Assembly: GCA_934700345.1 (NCBI GenBank)
Contig: CAKUXP010000015.1
Span: 1 to 64,000, forward strand
Direction: 5' to 3'
Length of the DNA stretch: 64,000 bases
Source: an uncultured Fibrobacter sp.
Lineage (GTDB): Bacteria > Fibrobacterota > Fibrobacteria > Fibrobacterales > Fibrobacteraceae
Both the position numbers and the translations under genes were made by a program. This document shows, one piece after another, positions 52,953-61,699 of this stretch (position 1 is the stretch's first letter; the number at the start of each line of letters is the position of its first letter). A model generated the notes under the pieces. It did no database searches. It was not told where the DNA came from and saw nothing but the letters and a program-made list of their open reading frames with translations.

Positions 52953-55019
52953 GTGAGTATTCAAGAAGATTTCGGAAGTCTGGTGTTCAATGCGAAGACC
53001 ATGAGCAAGTATCTTTCGCACAAGACTTATGAGAGCCTTCTCGCGACAATGGAGACAGGCTCTGCGCTTGATTCGTCGATTGCGGACGAGGTCGCCTCGG
53101 GGATGAAGACCTGGGCGATTGAGCACGGCGCAACCCACTTTACGCACTGGTTCCAGCCTCTGACCGGCACCACCGCCGAAAAGCACGACGCTTTCTACAA
53201 CCCGGATTTCAAGGGCGGCATCGTCGCCTCGTTCAGCGGCAAGGAGCTGATCCAGGGCGAGCCGGACGCTTCGAGCTTCCCGTCGGGCGGTTTGCGTGCG
53301 ACGTTCGAGGCTCGCGGCTACACGGCGTGGGATCCTTCGAGCCCGGCATTTATCAAGCGGAACAATGACGGCGTCGCGGTTCTCTGCATTCCGACGATGT
53401 TCTACGGCTATCATGGGGAAGCCCTCGACAAGAAGACCCCGCTTCTCCGTTCGCAGGCGGCTCTCGCGAAGCAGATCTACCGTGTCGCGAAACTCTTTGG
53501 CGTAGAAGGCGACAAGCGTCCGTTTGCGACTCTCGGACCGGAACAGGAATACTTCCTCGTCGATGCGGAGCTTTACCGCGAGCGCCCCGACCTGATGCAG
53601 ACCGGTCGCACGCTTTTCGGTGTCCGCCCGGCGCGTCACCAGCAGCTCGAAGACCACTACTTTGGAAAGATCAAGAGCCGCGTGCTTTCCTTTATGGCCG
53701 AAGTCGATAAGGAACTCTGGAAGCTGGGCGTCCCGGCGAAGACACGCCACAACGAAGTCAGCCCGGCGCAGTTCGAACTCGCTCCGGTGTTCGAGGACCA
53801 GAACCTTTCTTCCGACCACAACATGCTCACGATGGAAGTTCTCCAGACGGTCGCTGAGCGTTACGGTCTCGTCTGCCTTCTCCACGAGAAGCCTTTCGAC
53901 GGCGTGAACGGTTCGGGCAAGCACAACAACTGGTCCATCACCGGTCCGGACGGCAAGAACTGGCTCTCTCCGGGAAAGACCCCGCACGAGAATGCGAAGT
54001 TCCTCACCGTGCTCGTTTCCATCATCAAGGGCGTCGATACCTTTGCGCCGCTGCTCCGCGCGAGCGTGGCGAGCGCCGGCAACGACCACCGTCTCGGTGC
54101 GAACGAAGCGCCTCCGGCAATCATCTCCATCTTCCTCGGCGAGCAGCTCACCGATATCATCAACCAGCTCGAAAAGGGCAAGCCTTCCTCTTCGAAGAAG
54201 GGGAGCGAAATCGAAATCGGCGTTTCCATGCTGCCTCCGCTCCCGAAGGACGCAACGGACAGAAACCGCACGAGCCCGTTCGCCTTTACCGGGAACAAGT
54301 TCGAATTCCGCGCCGTGGGTAGCGAACAGAGCTGCTCGACCCCGAATACCGCGCTGAACACGATCGTCGCCTGGGCGCTCGACGACGTGATTGGCCAGAT
54401 CGAATCCCTTACATCCAAGGGGACGGATTTCAACTCCGCCGTGCAGAGCGTTCTCCAAAAGGAGATCAAGGAACACAAGCGCGTGCTCTTTGACGGCAAC
54501 GGCTACAGCGACGACTGGAAGGCCGAAGCGGAACGCCGCGGTCTCCCGAACCTCAAGACGACGCTCGAAGCCCTCGAAGCGTATCGCGATCCGAAGGTGG
54601 TAAAGCTCTACAAGGATTACGGAGTCCTCTCCGAAGTGGAACTCGAGAGCCGTTATGTGGTCGAGAAGGAAAAGTACGAGACGATCATCGCGCTCGAGGC
54701 GAACTGCGCACTCACGATGGCGAAGACGATGTACCTCCCGGAAGGCATCTCTTACGCTGCGGAACTTGCGGATTCCTGCTCGTCCTTGACCGACTATGTC
54801 CACACGGGCATTGCGCACCTTGCCAAGTCCGCGGCGGAAAATGTCGAAGGCCTCGCGCAGGAAATCGAGAAGCTCGAAAAGGCCGTCGATTCGGGTGAAA
54901 CGAAGGCGGAACTCGAAGCGATGACCGACGTGCGGAAATACGTCGATGCGCTCGAACGGATCGTCCCCGATTCCCAGTGGCCGGTTCCGGGCTACGGCGA
55001 AATGTTCTTCGTCGGCTGA
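52953..55019 (+). CDS. glnN: Glutamine synthetase type III
   Basis: 688 aa, the GSIII class common in Bacteroidetes and relatives; makes glutamine from glutamate, ammonia and ATP. Motifs include HFTHWFQPLTGTTAEKHDAF, TLGPEQEYFLVD, RHNEVSPAQFELAPVFED, NGSGKHNNWSI and NRTSPFAFTGNKFEFRAVGS. GTG start with AAGGAG. The sigma-54 promoter indicates nitrogen control through an enhancer-binding activator. Followed by a strong terminator. Confidence 0.97.
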   Translation: MSIQEDFGSLVFNAKTMSKYLSHKTYESLLATMETGSALDSSIADEVASGMKTWAIEHGATHFTHWFQPLTGTTAEKHDAFYNPDFKGGIVASFSGKELIQGEPDASSFPSGGLRATFEARGYTAWDPSSPAFIKRNNDGVAVLCIPTMFYGYHGEALDKKTPLLRSQAALAKQIYRVAKLFGVEGDKRPFATLGPEQEYFLVDAELYRERPDLMQTGRTLFGVRPARHQQLEDHYFGKIKSRVLSFMAEVDKELWKLGVPAKTRHNEVSPAQFELAPVFEDQNLSSDHNMLTMEVLQTVAERYGLVCLLHEKPFDGVNGSGKHNNWSITGPDGKNWLSPGKTPHENAKFLTVLVSIIKGVDTFAPLLRASVASAGNDHRLGANEAPPAIISIFLGEQLTDIINQLEKGKPSSSKKGSEIEIGVSMLPPLPKDATDRNRTSPFAFTGNKFEFRAVGSEQSCSTPNTALNTIVAWALDDVIGQIESLTSKGTDFNSAVQSVLQKEIKEHKRVLFDGNGYSDDWKAEAERRGLPNLKTTLEALEAYRDPKVVKLYKDYGVLSEVELESRYVVEKEKYETIIALEANCALTMAKTMYLPEGISYAAELADSCSSLTDYVHTGIAHLAKSAAENVEGLAQEIEKLEKAVDSGETKAELEAMTDVRKYVDALERIVPDSQWPVPGYGEMFFVG

Positions 55020-55039
55020 TTCCCGGTCAATTGAACTTG

Positions 55040-55066
55040 AAAAGCCTCCGCGAAGCGGGGGCTTTT
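55040..55066 (+). terminator. Intrinsic terminator after glnN
   Basis: AAAAGCCTCCGC-GAA-GCGGGGGCTTTT, 12 bp with one T-G pair, then TCGCTTTTT. Confidence 0.9.
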
Positions 55067-55189
55067 CGCTTTTTCGGGTTGCGCGGTCTTGTGTTTAGAA
55101 CTGAGATCTTGGTTTGGCCTTGCAGAGGCTTATGGTCTGCATCCTATAAAAGTTTAAATGTCCGCGGTTCTAGGCCTAGGACATCGGAT

Positions 55190-55303
55190 GGATTCTACCT
55201 GTCCGCAGCAAGCGGGCCACTCCCTTCGGTCGCTCCAGAATGACAACGAGCAGAAGCAGTTCGCTCCGCCGACCAATTGCTAATTGCTCATTGCTAATTG
55301 CTA
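55190..55303. repeat. Intergenic repeat-like segment plus (ATTGCTN)4
   Basis: 55190-55250 reads on the minus strand as a GTCATTCTGGAGCGACC...AGAATCC type segment, a sequence style that recurs between genes in many bacterial genomes. It is followed by four 7-bp units ATTGCTA/C (55276-55303). No coding potential is seen in the 322 bp between the glnN stop and the next gene. Confidence 0.45.
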
Positions 55304-55341
55304 CGCTGGACTTGGCGCTCCACCCCGCAGCAGGCGCTTGC

Positions 55342-55677
55342 CTATCCCCAGATAGCGAGAATCCAGAACGAAACGGCGGCGAGGCTCCAGATTGCGGATT
55401 TTTTTTTGTCGGAAGTCGCAAAGGATACCGCTGTCGAATAGGTGAGGTATAGGCTGAAAAAGTAGCTGAAGATAGTGATGATTTCCGCGGGCAAGAATTC
55501 GGGGAAAACTCCGCCGCGGACAAGGGCGATGGAGACGGCGAAGAGTTGGAAAATTCCCGGTACGAAATAGAGCTTTCGCCTTTCGGGGGAAGCCTTGGCG
55601 AAGCCGTGAACAAAGAGCAGGACGAGTGTAGCCGCGACGAGAATTGCAAAAACAGGCAGGAAAGTCATATTTGCCAT
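55342..55677 (-). CDS. Small integral membrane protein of unknown function
   Basis: 111 aa, start ATG 55677 (ATG 55668, three codons later, is an alternative). About four hydrophobic segments (LPVFAILVAATLVLLFVHG, VPGIFQLFAVSIALV, IITIFSYFFSLYL, AIWSLAAVSFWILAIWG). A TATATA sequence touches the first ATG and no ribosome binding site is seen. A longer frame beginning at 55857 adds only low-complexity basic residues and is not supported. Confidence 0.6.
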   Translation of the reverse strand: MANMTFLPVFAILVAATLVLLFVHGFAKASPERRKLYFVPGIFQLFAVSIALVRGGVFPEFLPAEIITIFSYFFSLYLTYSTAVSFATSDKKKSAIWSLAAVSFWILAIWG

Positions 55678-55878
55678 ATATAGAATTTTGTCCAAAGTGA
55701 AATTTCCTCTTGCCTGTCCCTGCGCTAAGATCGCTTTTCTGCGGAATGTGATTTTGGGGCGTTTTTTTTTGAATCGGGGCTTACCAGGCGGGCGGAGTGA
55801 AGATTTCTTCGCGGGAAAGGGAAAACGTTTCCTAGATTTCTTATATTTTACGCACACGCTTTATCGAGGTCTTTCAAA

Positions 55879-57024
55879 ATGAAATTCTCCCTGCTGAGCT
55901 TGATCCTGGCTGTCTATGCGGCAACTCTTTCCGGCTGCTTTCTCGCTCCGGGAATGTCTCTGAGCGAATCCGCCGACGAGGAAGGCGCAATCGATACCCT
56001 GGCGGATTTTCAGGGGGCGAAGGTCCATTTGCAGAGCATCAATGCGAGAACGCTCGCTTCGATGACCGGAACTTCCGGAACGTCTTCGTTGGCAACTCTC
56101 CCGGAAGAGCTCCTTTCCTACAAGCCCGAATCCTATCGGCTCGGACCTTTCGACATTGTCCAGGTGGTCATCTGGGAACATCCCGAGCTGACAAGCCCGC
56201 TAGGCTCTTACCGGAGCGACAACGCGACGGGACAGCTGGTGAGCGAATCCGGCATCATGTTCTACCCGTATGTCGGGGAAATCAACGTGAACGGGAAAAC
56301 GGTTGCCGAGCTTCGGACGGAAATTGTCCAGAGCCTCTCGAAAGTCCTGAACAATCCGCAGATCGATGTCCGCCTGCTGCAGAGCCAGAGGCACAAGGTC
56401 TATGTCCAGGGATCCGTGTCGAAGCCTGGAGTGGTTACGCTGAACGATGTTCCGGTGACGCTTCTCGAAGCGATTAACCTGTGCGGCGGCGCAAACGCCC
56501 TGGCGAACCTTTCCCGCGTGGAACTTTCCCGCGACGGCAAGTACTACGAGCTGAACCTGCTTGCCCCCTATGCGGCGGGTCTGGGCCCGGGCGATGTGCT
56601 TTTGAAAGACGGCGATGCGATTCGCGTTCCGGCTGCCTCGGAGTCCAAGGTCTATCTGATGGGCGAGGTCCGCAACCAGCAGGCCCTGGAATTCAAGGAC
56701 GGGAAGCTCTCCCTTTCGGAAGCTCTCGCAACGGGGGGCGGACTTCTTGCGGAATCGGCGAAGGCCGAAAATATCTATGTCATTCGGGCGGAATCGGCGG
56801 AGGCTATCGACATCTTCCACCTGAACGCGCGAAATCCGATGGCCCTTGTCTTCGGTGACAAGTTCGCGCTTCTTCCCGGCGATATCGTTTATGTGGATGC
56901 GACAGGCCTTGCCCGCTGGAACCGCGTAGCGAAGATGCTCCTTCCGACGGCGCAGCTCATCTATTACGGAACACAGGCTGTGCATACGACGCACACGGCG
57001 AAGGAAGATATTACAAATTGGTAG
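55879..57024 (+). CDS. Wza-like polysaccharide export lipoprotein
   Basis: 381 aa. Type II signal peptide with lipobox LSGC (Cys20); a Poly_export domain (~75-165; YRLGPFDIVQVVIWEHPELT, GIMFYPYVGEINVNGKTVAELR) and two SLBB domains (YVQGSVSKPGVVTLNDVPVTLLEAINLCGG; YLMGEVRNQQALEFKDGKLSLSEALATGGG). Forms the outer-membrane channel for capsule or exopolysaccharide. A C-terminal amphipathic stretch ends the protein. GAGGT ribosome binding site. No Wzc kinase is adjacent. Confidence 0.92.
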   Translation: MKFSLLSLILAVYAATLSGCFLAPGMSLSESADEEGAIDTLADFQGAKVHLQSINARTLASMTGTSGTSSLATLPEELLSYKPESYRLGPFDIVQVVIWEHPELTSPLGSYRSDNATGQLVSESGIMFYPYVGEINVNGKTVAELRTEIVQSLSKVLNNPQIDVRLLQSQRHKVYVQGSVSKPGVVTLNDVPVTLLEAINLCGGANALANLSRVELSRDGKYYELNLLAPYAAGLGPGDVLLKDGDAIRVPAASESKVYLMGEVRNQQALEFKDGKLSLSEALATGGGLLAESAKAENIYVIRAESAEAIDIFHLNARNPMALVFGDKFALLPGDIVYVDATGLARWNRVAKMLLPTAQLIYYGTQAVHTTHTAKEDITNW

Positions 57025-57088
57025 TCTAACCGATTTTTCCCGGCAAAAAAAAATACCTGTCGCTACTTGTTTTTTCCGACTTGATGTG

Positions 57089-57096
57089 TATATTTT
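57089..57096 (+). promoter_or_regulatory. TATATTTT promoter element, 4 nt before ATG
   Basis: TAnnTTTT ending 4 nt before ATG 57101, with TTGTTT (57067-57072) 16 nt upstream of TATATT. The predicted transcript starts at the ATG. Confidence 0.55.
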
Positions 57097-57100
57097 CGCT

Positions 57101-57262
57101 ATGAGTGTTGAAAACGCCAAACATCCGGGACATCCCTTCTGGAGTCGCAAGAACCAGAAGGCCTATCGGCTAAATCGCATCCTTATCTACGCGACGATGG
57201 TCCTTGCGCTCTTAGCGGCGGGAATCATCTGGTTCGGCGTGAACAGCGCTTTGGGTAAATAG
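57101..57262 (+). CDS. 53-aa single-pass membrane protein
   Basis: Short ORF of 53 codons: a basic N-terminal half (HPFWSRKNQKAYRLNRI) then one transmembrane helix (LIYATMVLALLAAGIIWFGV). It has its own promoter element at the start codon, and the next two genes follow closely (14 nt, then a 4-nt overlap), so it heads a small operon that ends in the MltD-like enzyme. Not recognised; the N-in orientation is inferred from the charges. Confidence 0.6.
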   Translation: MSVENAKHPGHPFWSRKNQKAYRLNRILIYATMVLALLAAGIIWFGVNSALGK

Positions 57263-57276
57263 AAGCGAGGTATAAG

Positions 57277-57516
57277 ATGAACTTGAAAAAGAATCTGGAT
57301 CTGGAAGTCTCTAGAACGCTGCATTGCGGACGCCGTCCCAAGAACGATAGCATCGAGCCTTCCGTTCCCCTGTCTAGCGAAGAAGAGGAAGACGAGGAAC
57401 AGGAAGAGGAAGACGAGAACCTCGACGACGAGGTGAATTTCGACAAGCCCACGTTCAACGGTCACCAGAACCAGATCTGGAACGATTACGCGGAAGACCT
57501 GGACTACGATTCGTGA
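57277..57516 (+). CDS. 79-aa highly acidic protein
   Basis: 79 aa. Residues ~34-52 are almost only Glu and Asp, the rest is polar and no signal peptide is visible. GAGGT ribosome binding site and a GTGA overlap with the following transglycosylase gene indicate it is translated. Not recognised. Confidence 0.6.
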   Translation: MNLKKNLDLEVSRTLHCGRRPKNDSIEPSVPLSSEEEEDEEQEEEDENLDDEVNFDKPTFNGHQNQIWNDYAEDLDYDS

Positions 57517-59465
57517 TATCTTCCCTGAAAAAGGGGATTCTCTTTTCGGCTGCATGCGTAGCCTTGTCTCTGGTCGCTTCCTGTGCGGGTACTTCTGACG
57601 TCTATACTCCCGAAGCCGAAGAGTCGTTTGTTTCGCGGGCGATGAGCGATTGGGTCTCTCCCGATGCGGAAAAGCGGGAGTCGTGGCAGCAATACCAGTT
57701 TGCGCTCCAGGCGATGGAAGACGAGGACTGGCTTGTCGCGCGACACCATCTGGATCTTGCGCTGAAAAAGCTCGTCGAGGAAAATTACGATTCCCTCTAT
57801 TCTCCGTTTGCGCGTCCGCAGGATTCCCTGTATCGGCGGGACATGCCGAAAAAAATCATTGCGGCGTTAGATGAAGTCTATCCGGGAATTCTGGAAATGG
57901 GGGAGGACGCTTCGACGTATGTACGCTACGAGTTCGAGGGCGCCGGGCTAGATAACTTGGATGAGCCGCCGCTCGACAGTGCGGAACGCGTGGAAATCGA
58001 AAGCTTTCTCGATACGCTCAATCGGGCCGAGTTTACGCTGCCTGTGGAATTCAACGACCGCGTGATGCAGGAAATTCTGTATATGACGACCCGGGCGCAC
58101 GATTTTACCGAGGCTTCGCTCTCGCGGAAAACAGCTTTCGAGGAGATGATCTACGCAAAAATCGATTCGATGGGGATGCCGCGCGACCTGATCTATTTAG
58201 CGCTTGTGGAATCGGGCTACAAGATCAAGGCTTACAGCCGGGCGAAGGCGGCGGGGCTTTGGCAGTTTATCCCGGCGACGGGAAAGCGCTATGGGCTTCA
58301 CCAGGATTTCTGGGTGGACATGCGCCGGAATCCGGAACTTTCGACGACAGCGGCGCTCCGCTATCTGCAACGTCTGAAAGATGAATTTGGCGACTGGCTC
58401 ATGGCGATGGCTGCCTATAACTGCGGGGAAGGCTGCGTACGGCGGCGGATTCGGGACGTAAAGGCCGATACGCTCCGGGATTCGACTCGGGCGGTTACCT
58501 ACTGGGATCTGGAGCTCCCCAAGGAAACGATGCACTATGTGCCGCGGATTCTCGCCGCGATGACGATCGGGCATTATCCGGAGCATTACGGGATGACCGT
58601 GGAAAAGCGGGAACGGATGCCGTTCGATACGGTGACCGTCGTGGAGTTTATGCCGCTGGAAATGGCCGCTCAGGCGGCAGGCGTCGATACCAAGACGATT
58701 CAGGAGCTGAACCTTGAACTCAGCCGCTGGTGCACGCCGCCGAAGGGAAGCGGTTACGTGCTGCGCATTCCCGAAGGTTCCCGGGATTCTTTCCTCGTCG
58801 CCTACGGAAAGATGGACCGGAAAAAGTTTTCGAGGTGGCAGTATCACAAGGTGCGGACCGGGGAAAACCTGGGAAAGATTTCCCGGATGTATGGCGTTTC
58901 CGTAAAGGGCATCCAGTCGGCGAACCATTTGAAGAATACCCGGATTCGGCAAGGGCAGACTCTTTTGATTCCGCTGCCGGCGAGCGCCTATTCGCCGAAG
59001 GAGAAAAAAGCTTCCGGGAAAACGGCGACCGAAAAGGCGGGCAAGCGTTCCGGGCGAAGGTACAAGGTTCGCGCCGGGGACAACCTGAGTTCTATCGGGC
59101 GCAAGTTCGGCGTTTCCGTTTCAAATCTCAAGACGTGGAACGGTCTCGACGACTCGGGGAGCATCAAGGCTGGGGACTTCCTTTACGTAGCGTCGCCCGG
59201 TAAGGAAGTTTCGAAAACTTCGCATGCGGATGAACCGACGCCCGTAGCGACAAATGCTTCCAAGGCTTCGGATTCCAAACGTTCCTCGGTCCCGAAAAAA
59301 TCCGAATCGGGAAACTTTATTTCGCATACGGTCGTTTCCGGGGAATCGCTCTGGGACATCTCCCGGAAATACGGCGTCTCGATCGAGGAAATCGTCGAAT
59401 GGAACCGCAAGAAATCGACGAAGGTGAAAGCGGGCGAAGTCTTGAAAATCAAGATTCCGCGTTAG
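57513..59465 (+). CDS. MltD-like membrane-bound lytic transglycosylase with three LysM domains
   Basis: 650-aa lipoprotein (lipobox VASC, Cys24). The SLT domain (~205-330) has the catalytic glutamate E233 in LALVESGYKIKAYS, GLWQFIPATGKRYGL and MAAYNCGEG. Three LysM peptidoglycan-binding modules follow at ~443-488, ~510-555 and ~605-650. Cleaves glycan strands of murein to 1,6-anhydro products. GTG start overlapping the upstream acidic gene. Confidence 0.92.
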   Translation: MISSLKKGILFSAACVALSLVASCAGTSDVYTPEAEESFVSRAMSDWVSPDAEKRESWQQYQFALQAMEDEDWLVARHHLDLALKKLVEENYDSLYSPFARPQDSLYRRDMPKKIIAALDEVYPGILEMGEDASTYVRYEFEGAGLDNLDEPPLDSAERVEIESFLDTLNRAEFTLPVEFNDRVMQEILYMTTRAHDFTEASLSRKTAFEEMIYAKIDSMGMPRDLIYLALVESGYKIKAYSRAKAAGLWQFIPATGKRYGLHQDFWVDMRRNPELSTTAALRYLQRLKDEFGDWLMAMAAYNCGEGCVRRRIRDVKADTLRDSTRAVTYWDLELPKETMHYVPRILAAMTIGHYPEHYGMTVEKRERMPFDTVTVVEFMPLEMAAQAAGVDTKTIQELNLELSRWCTPPKGSGYVLRIPEGSRDSFLVAYGKMDRKKFSRWQYHKVRTGENLGKISRMYGVSVKGIQSANHLKNTRIRQGQTLLIPLPASAYSPKEKKASGKTATEKAGKRSGRRYKVRAGDNLSSIGRKFGVSVSNLKTWNGLDDSGSIKAGDFLYVASPGKEVSKTSHADEPTPVATNASKASDSKRSSVPKKSESGNFISHTVVSGESLWDISRKYGVSIEEIVEWNRKKSTKVKAGEVLKIKIPR

Positions 59466-59483
59466 ATTTCTATCTTTTCCCCT

Positions 59484-59528
59484 ATGGCGACTTCTAGCAA
59501 TTTGTCTTTAAGAAATGGCGAAATATGA
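59484..59528 (+). CDS. 14-codon upstream ORF coupled to the DUF748 gene
   Basis: ATG 59484 follows TATCTTTT-N5, the same promoter-start arrangement as the leaderless genes, and its TGA overlaps the ATG of the next gene (ATGA at 59525-59528). The main gene has no good ribosome binding site, so this mini-ORF may bring ribosomes to it. Only composition and position support it. Confidence 0.35.
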   Translation: MATSSNLSLRNGEI

Positions 59529-61699
59529 AAAAAGCGTTTCGCTTCATCGGAATCTGTGCAGTTGCGCTTTGCGTATTGTTCCTTGCCTTGTGCCTTTTGG
59601 CACCTCGAATTGCCAAGGGCTATGTCGAAAGCCATTCGAAGGAACTCGTCGGTCGGCGCGTCCAGATAGAAAGCGTCTCGTTCAACCCGTTCCGCTTTTC
59701 CGTTTCCGTCAAGGGCTTCGCCGTTTTTGAAAAGGACGATTCGACGAAGTTCGCCGCGTTCCGGGAATTTTATGTCAATGCCGATCCGATGCGACTTCTC
59801 ACGGGAAATATTTCCCTTTCGGAAGTACGCCTGGATTCCCCCTTTGCGCACATCCAGAAGGATGGGGACGTTTTCAATTTTTCGGATATCCTCGGGCGGT
59901 TCGCTTCGGATTCGGCAAACGTTTCCGCCGGGACAAAGGATTCTTCGCAGGCGAATCCGTTTCCGTTCGGAATTTCCGTTCGGCAGATTTCGATCCTTTC
60001 GGGCGACATTCTCTATGACGATAACGCGGTGAACTCCCACATCGGCATCCGGGATTTTTCGTTGCGCATTCCCGAGGTCTATTTTTCGAACCGGAAAACG
60101 TCGCTCGGCGTGAACCTTGAATTTGCGGACGGCGGAACCTTGCATGTGGAAAGCGGCTACGCGGTGGAAAGCGGGGATTTCTCGGTGGATGTCGCCCTTT
60201 CGAAGTTTTCCCTGTCGGCGGTAAAGCCTTATCTCGAGACCGCCTTGAATTTCAAGGAACTCTCGGGAACGGTGGATGTCGCCCTTTCGCTTTCGGGGAA
60301 CGTGAACGATGTCCTAGCTTCCGTGGCGCAGGGAAGGATTTCGCTCGATAGCGCCCTTCTTACGGAAAATTCCGGAAAGACGATGGGCGTAGAGACTCTC
60401 GATGTCCAGATTGCCGAGGCGAATCTGAAGGAAAAACGTTTTGTCGTCGACTCGGTTTCGGTCCGCGGAGCATTCGCCCATTTTGACCTGTTCCGGAATT
60501 CGGACAATATCAATGCGCTTCTCGCAAAGGAAAAAACGGGGGAAAAGTCGGATTCGGCTGTCGCGGCGAAATCTCCGGCTGCGGATTCTGCAGAACAGTC
60601 GAAGCTCGATCTGCTGGTAAAAAAGTTTTCCGTTTCGGAGACGCGCTTTGCCGTGGAGGACCATACGGTACCCAGAGGTTTTCGCTATGCCGTTTCGGGA
60701 ATTTCTCTCGTGGCGTCGAATGTCGCGCTCGACAGGGAGGCGCAAGTCGATGTCCGGGCGTCCTTGCCGCATGGCGGCTCGGTGAAGGCGTTTGCGAAGA
60801 TAAACCCGGCGGATGCGAACAGGCTTTCGGCAAATGTCTCGGTGAAAAATGTCGCGCTGAAGGATTTCTCCGTCTATTCGGAATATTACACGGGTTATCC
60901 CATCACGGCGGGGGCGTTCGGATTTGCTTCCGACAACCTTATCCGCGATGGAAAAATCGACAGCCGGAACAATATCGACATCTACAATTTGACGGTCGGG
61001 GACAAGCCTTCCGGGGCGAAATCCGAATACGAGGTGCCGATGAAAATTGCGCTCTACATCCTCAAGGACAAGGACGGAAAGATAGCGTTTGACGTTCCCG
61101 TGAAGGGAAATCTCCGGGATCCGGAATTTTCATACGGAAAGATTGTCTGGCAGACGGTCATGAACCTGATGGTTAAAGTGGCGCTTTCGCCGGCGAAGTT
61201 TCTGTTCGGAAGTTCCGTTCCGGGCGATTTCTCTTTCGATGTCGCCGCGGACGATTTTACGAGCGAACAATACGGTATCGCTTCGGACTGGACGCGCGTC
61301 CTTTTGGAAAGGCCGGGCGCGGTCCTTGCGATCGTCGAAGCGTTCCGTCCCGAAGAGGAACTCGATGCGTTTGCGCTGAGCATGGAAAAGCTCGACTTCT
61401 ACAGGCGTGAAACGGGTCGCGCGGAACTTACGCCGGTCGATAGGAAGGCGGCGCTCGAAGTGGATGTCGCAGACGATGCGTTCAAGGCCTTTGCAAAAAC
61501 CTGGCTGCGCCCGTCGGATGCGGAACTTCGCGCGCAGATGGAGATGCTTTCCGGCTTGCGTCGGGAAAAGCTCGCGAAAGCTCTTTCCGCTCAGTCGGGC
61601 GTGACGGCGAAAAACCTGGTCATCCGAAAGGCGACGGCGAAGGAACTCTCCGCTTTCGGCAAAAAATCCCTCTATCGCATGGTGGTCGAATTCCCGTGA
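59525..61699 (+). CDS. DUF748/AsmA-like envelope protein
   Basis: 724 aa. One N-terminal membrane anchor (FIGICAVALCVLFLALCLLA), then a long periplasmic beta-rich body. RRVQIESVSFNPFRFSVSVKGFAVFE with DPMRLLTGNISLSEVRLDSP is the DUF748 opening, and FDLSAV-type AsmA repeats follow. Related proteins (AsmA, TamB, YhdP) are thought to bridge the inner and outer membrane for lipid movement. It is coupled to an Omp85-like barrel gene, a TamA/TamB-like pairing. Confidence 0.8.
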   Translation: MKKAFRFIGICAVALCVLFLALCLLAPRIAKGYVESHSKELVGRRVQIESVSFNPFRFSVSVKGFAVFEKDDSTKFAAFREFYVNADPMRLLTGNISLSEVRLDSPFAHIQKDGDVFNFSDILGRFASDSANVSAGTKDSSQANPFPFGISVRQISILSGDILYDDNAVNSHIGIRDFSLRIPEVYFSNRKTSLGVNLEFADGGTLHVESGYAVESGDFSVDVALSKFSLSAVKPYLETALNFKELSGTVDVALSLSGNVNDVLASVAQGRISLDSALLTENSGKTMGVETLDVQIAEANLKEKRFVVDSVSVRGAFAHFDLFRNSDNINALLAKEKTGEKSDSAVAAKSPAADSAEQSKLDLLVKKFSVSETRFAVEDHTVPRGFRYAVSGISLVASNVALDREAQVDVRASLPHGGSVKAFAKINPADANRLSANVSVKNVALKDFSVYSEYYTGYPITAGAFGFASDNLIRDGKIDSRNNIDIYNLTVGDKPSGAKSEYEVPMKIALYILKDKDGKIAFDVPVKGNLRDPEFSYGKIVWQTVMNLMVKVALSPAKFLFGSSVPGDFSFDVAADDFTSEQYGIASDWTRVLLERPGAVLAIVEAFRPEEELDAFALSMEKLDFYRRETGRAELTPVDRKAALEVDVADDAFKAFAKTWLRPSDAELRAQMEMLSGLRREKLAKALSAQSGVTAKNLVIRKATAKELSAFGKKSLYRMVVEFP

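Noticed and set aside
52707..54818. 703-codon open frame antisense to glnN
   Set aside because: Composition is Arg/Val/Glu-rich with no recognisable motif and it mirrors glnN codon by codon. It exists because the GC-biased codon use leaves few antisense stops.
55276..55303. Possible origin-type iterons (ATTGCTN)4
   Set aside because: Only four 7-bp units, with no replication initiator gene or AT-rich unwinding region beside them.
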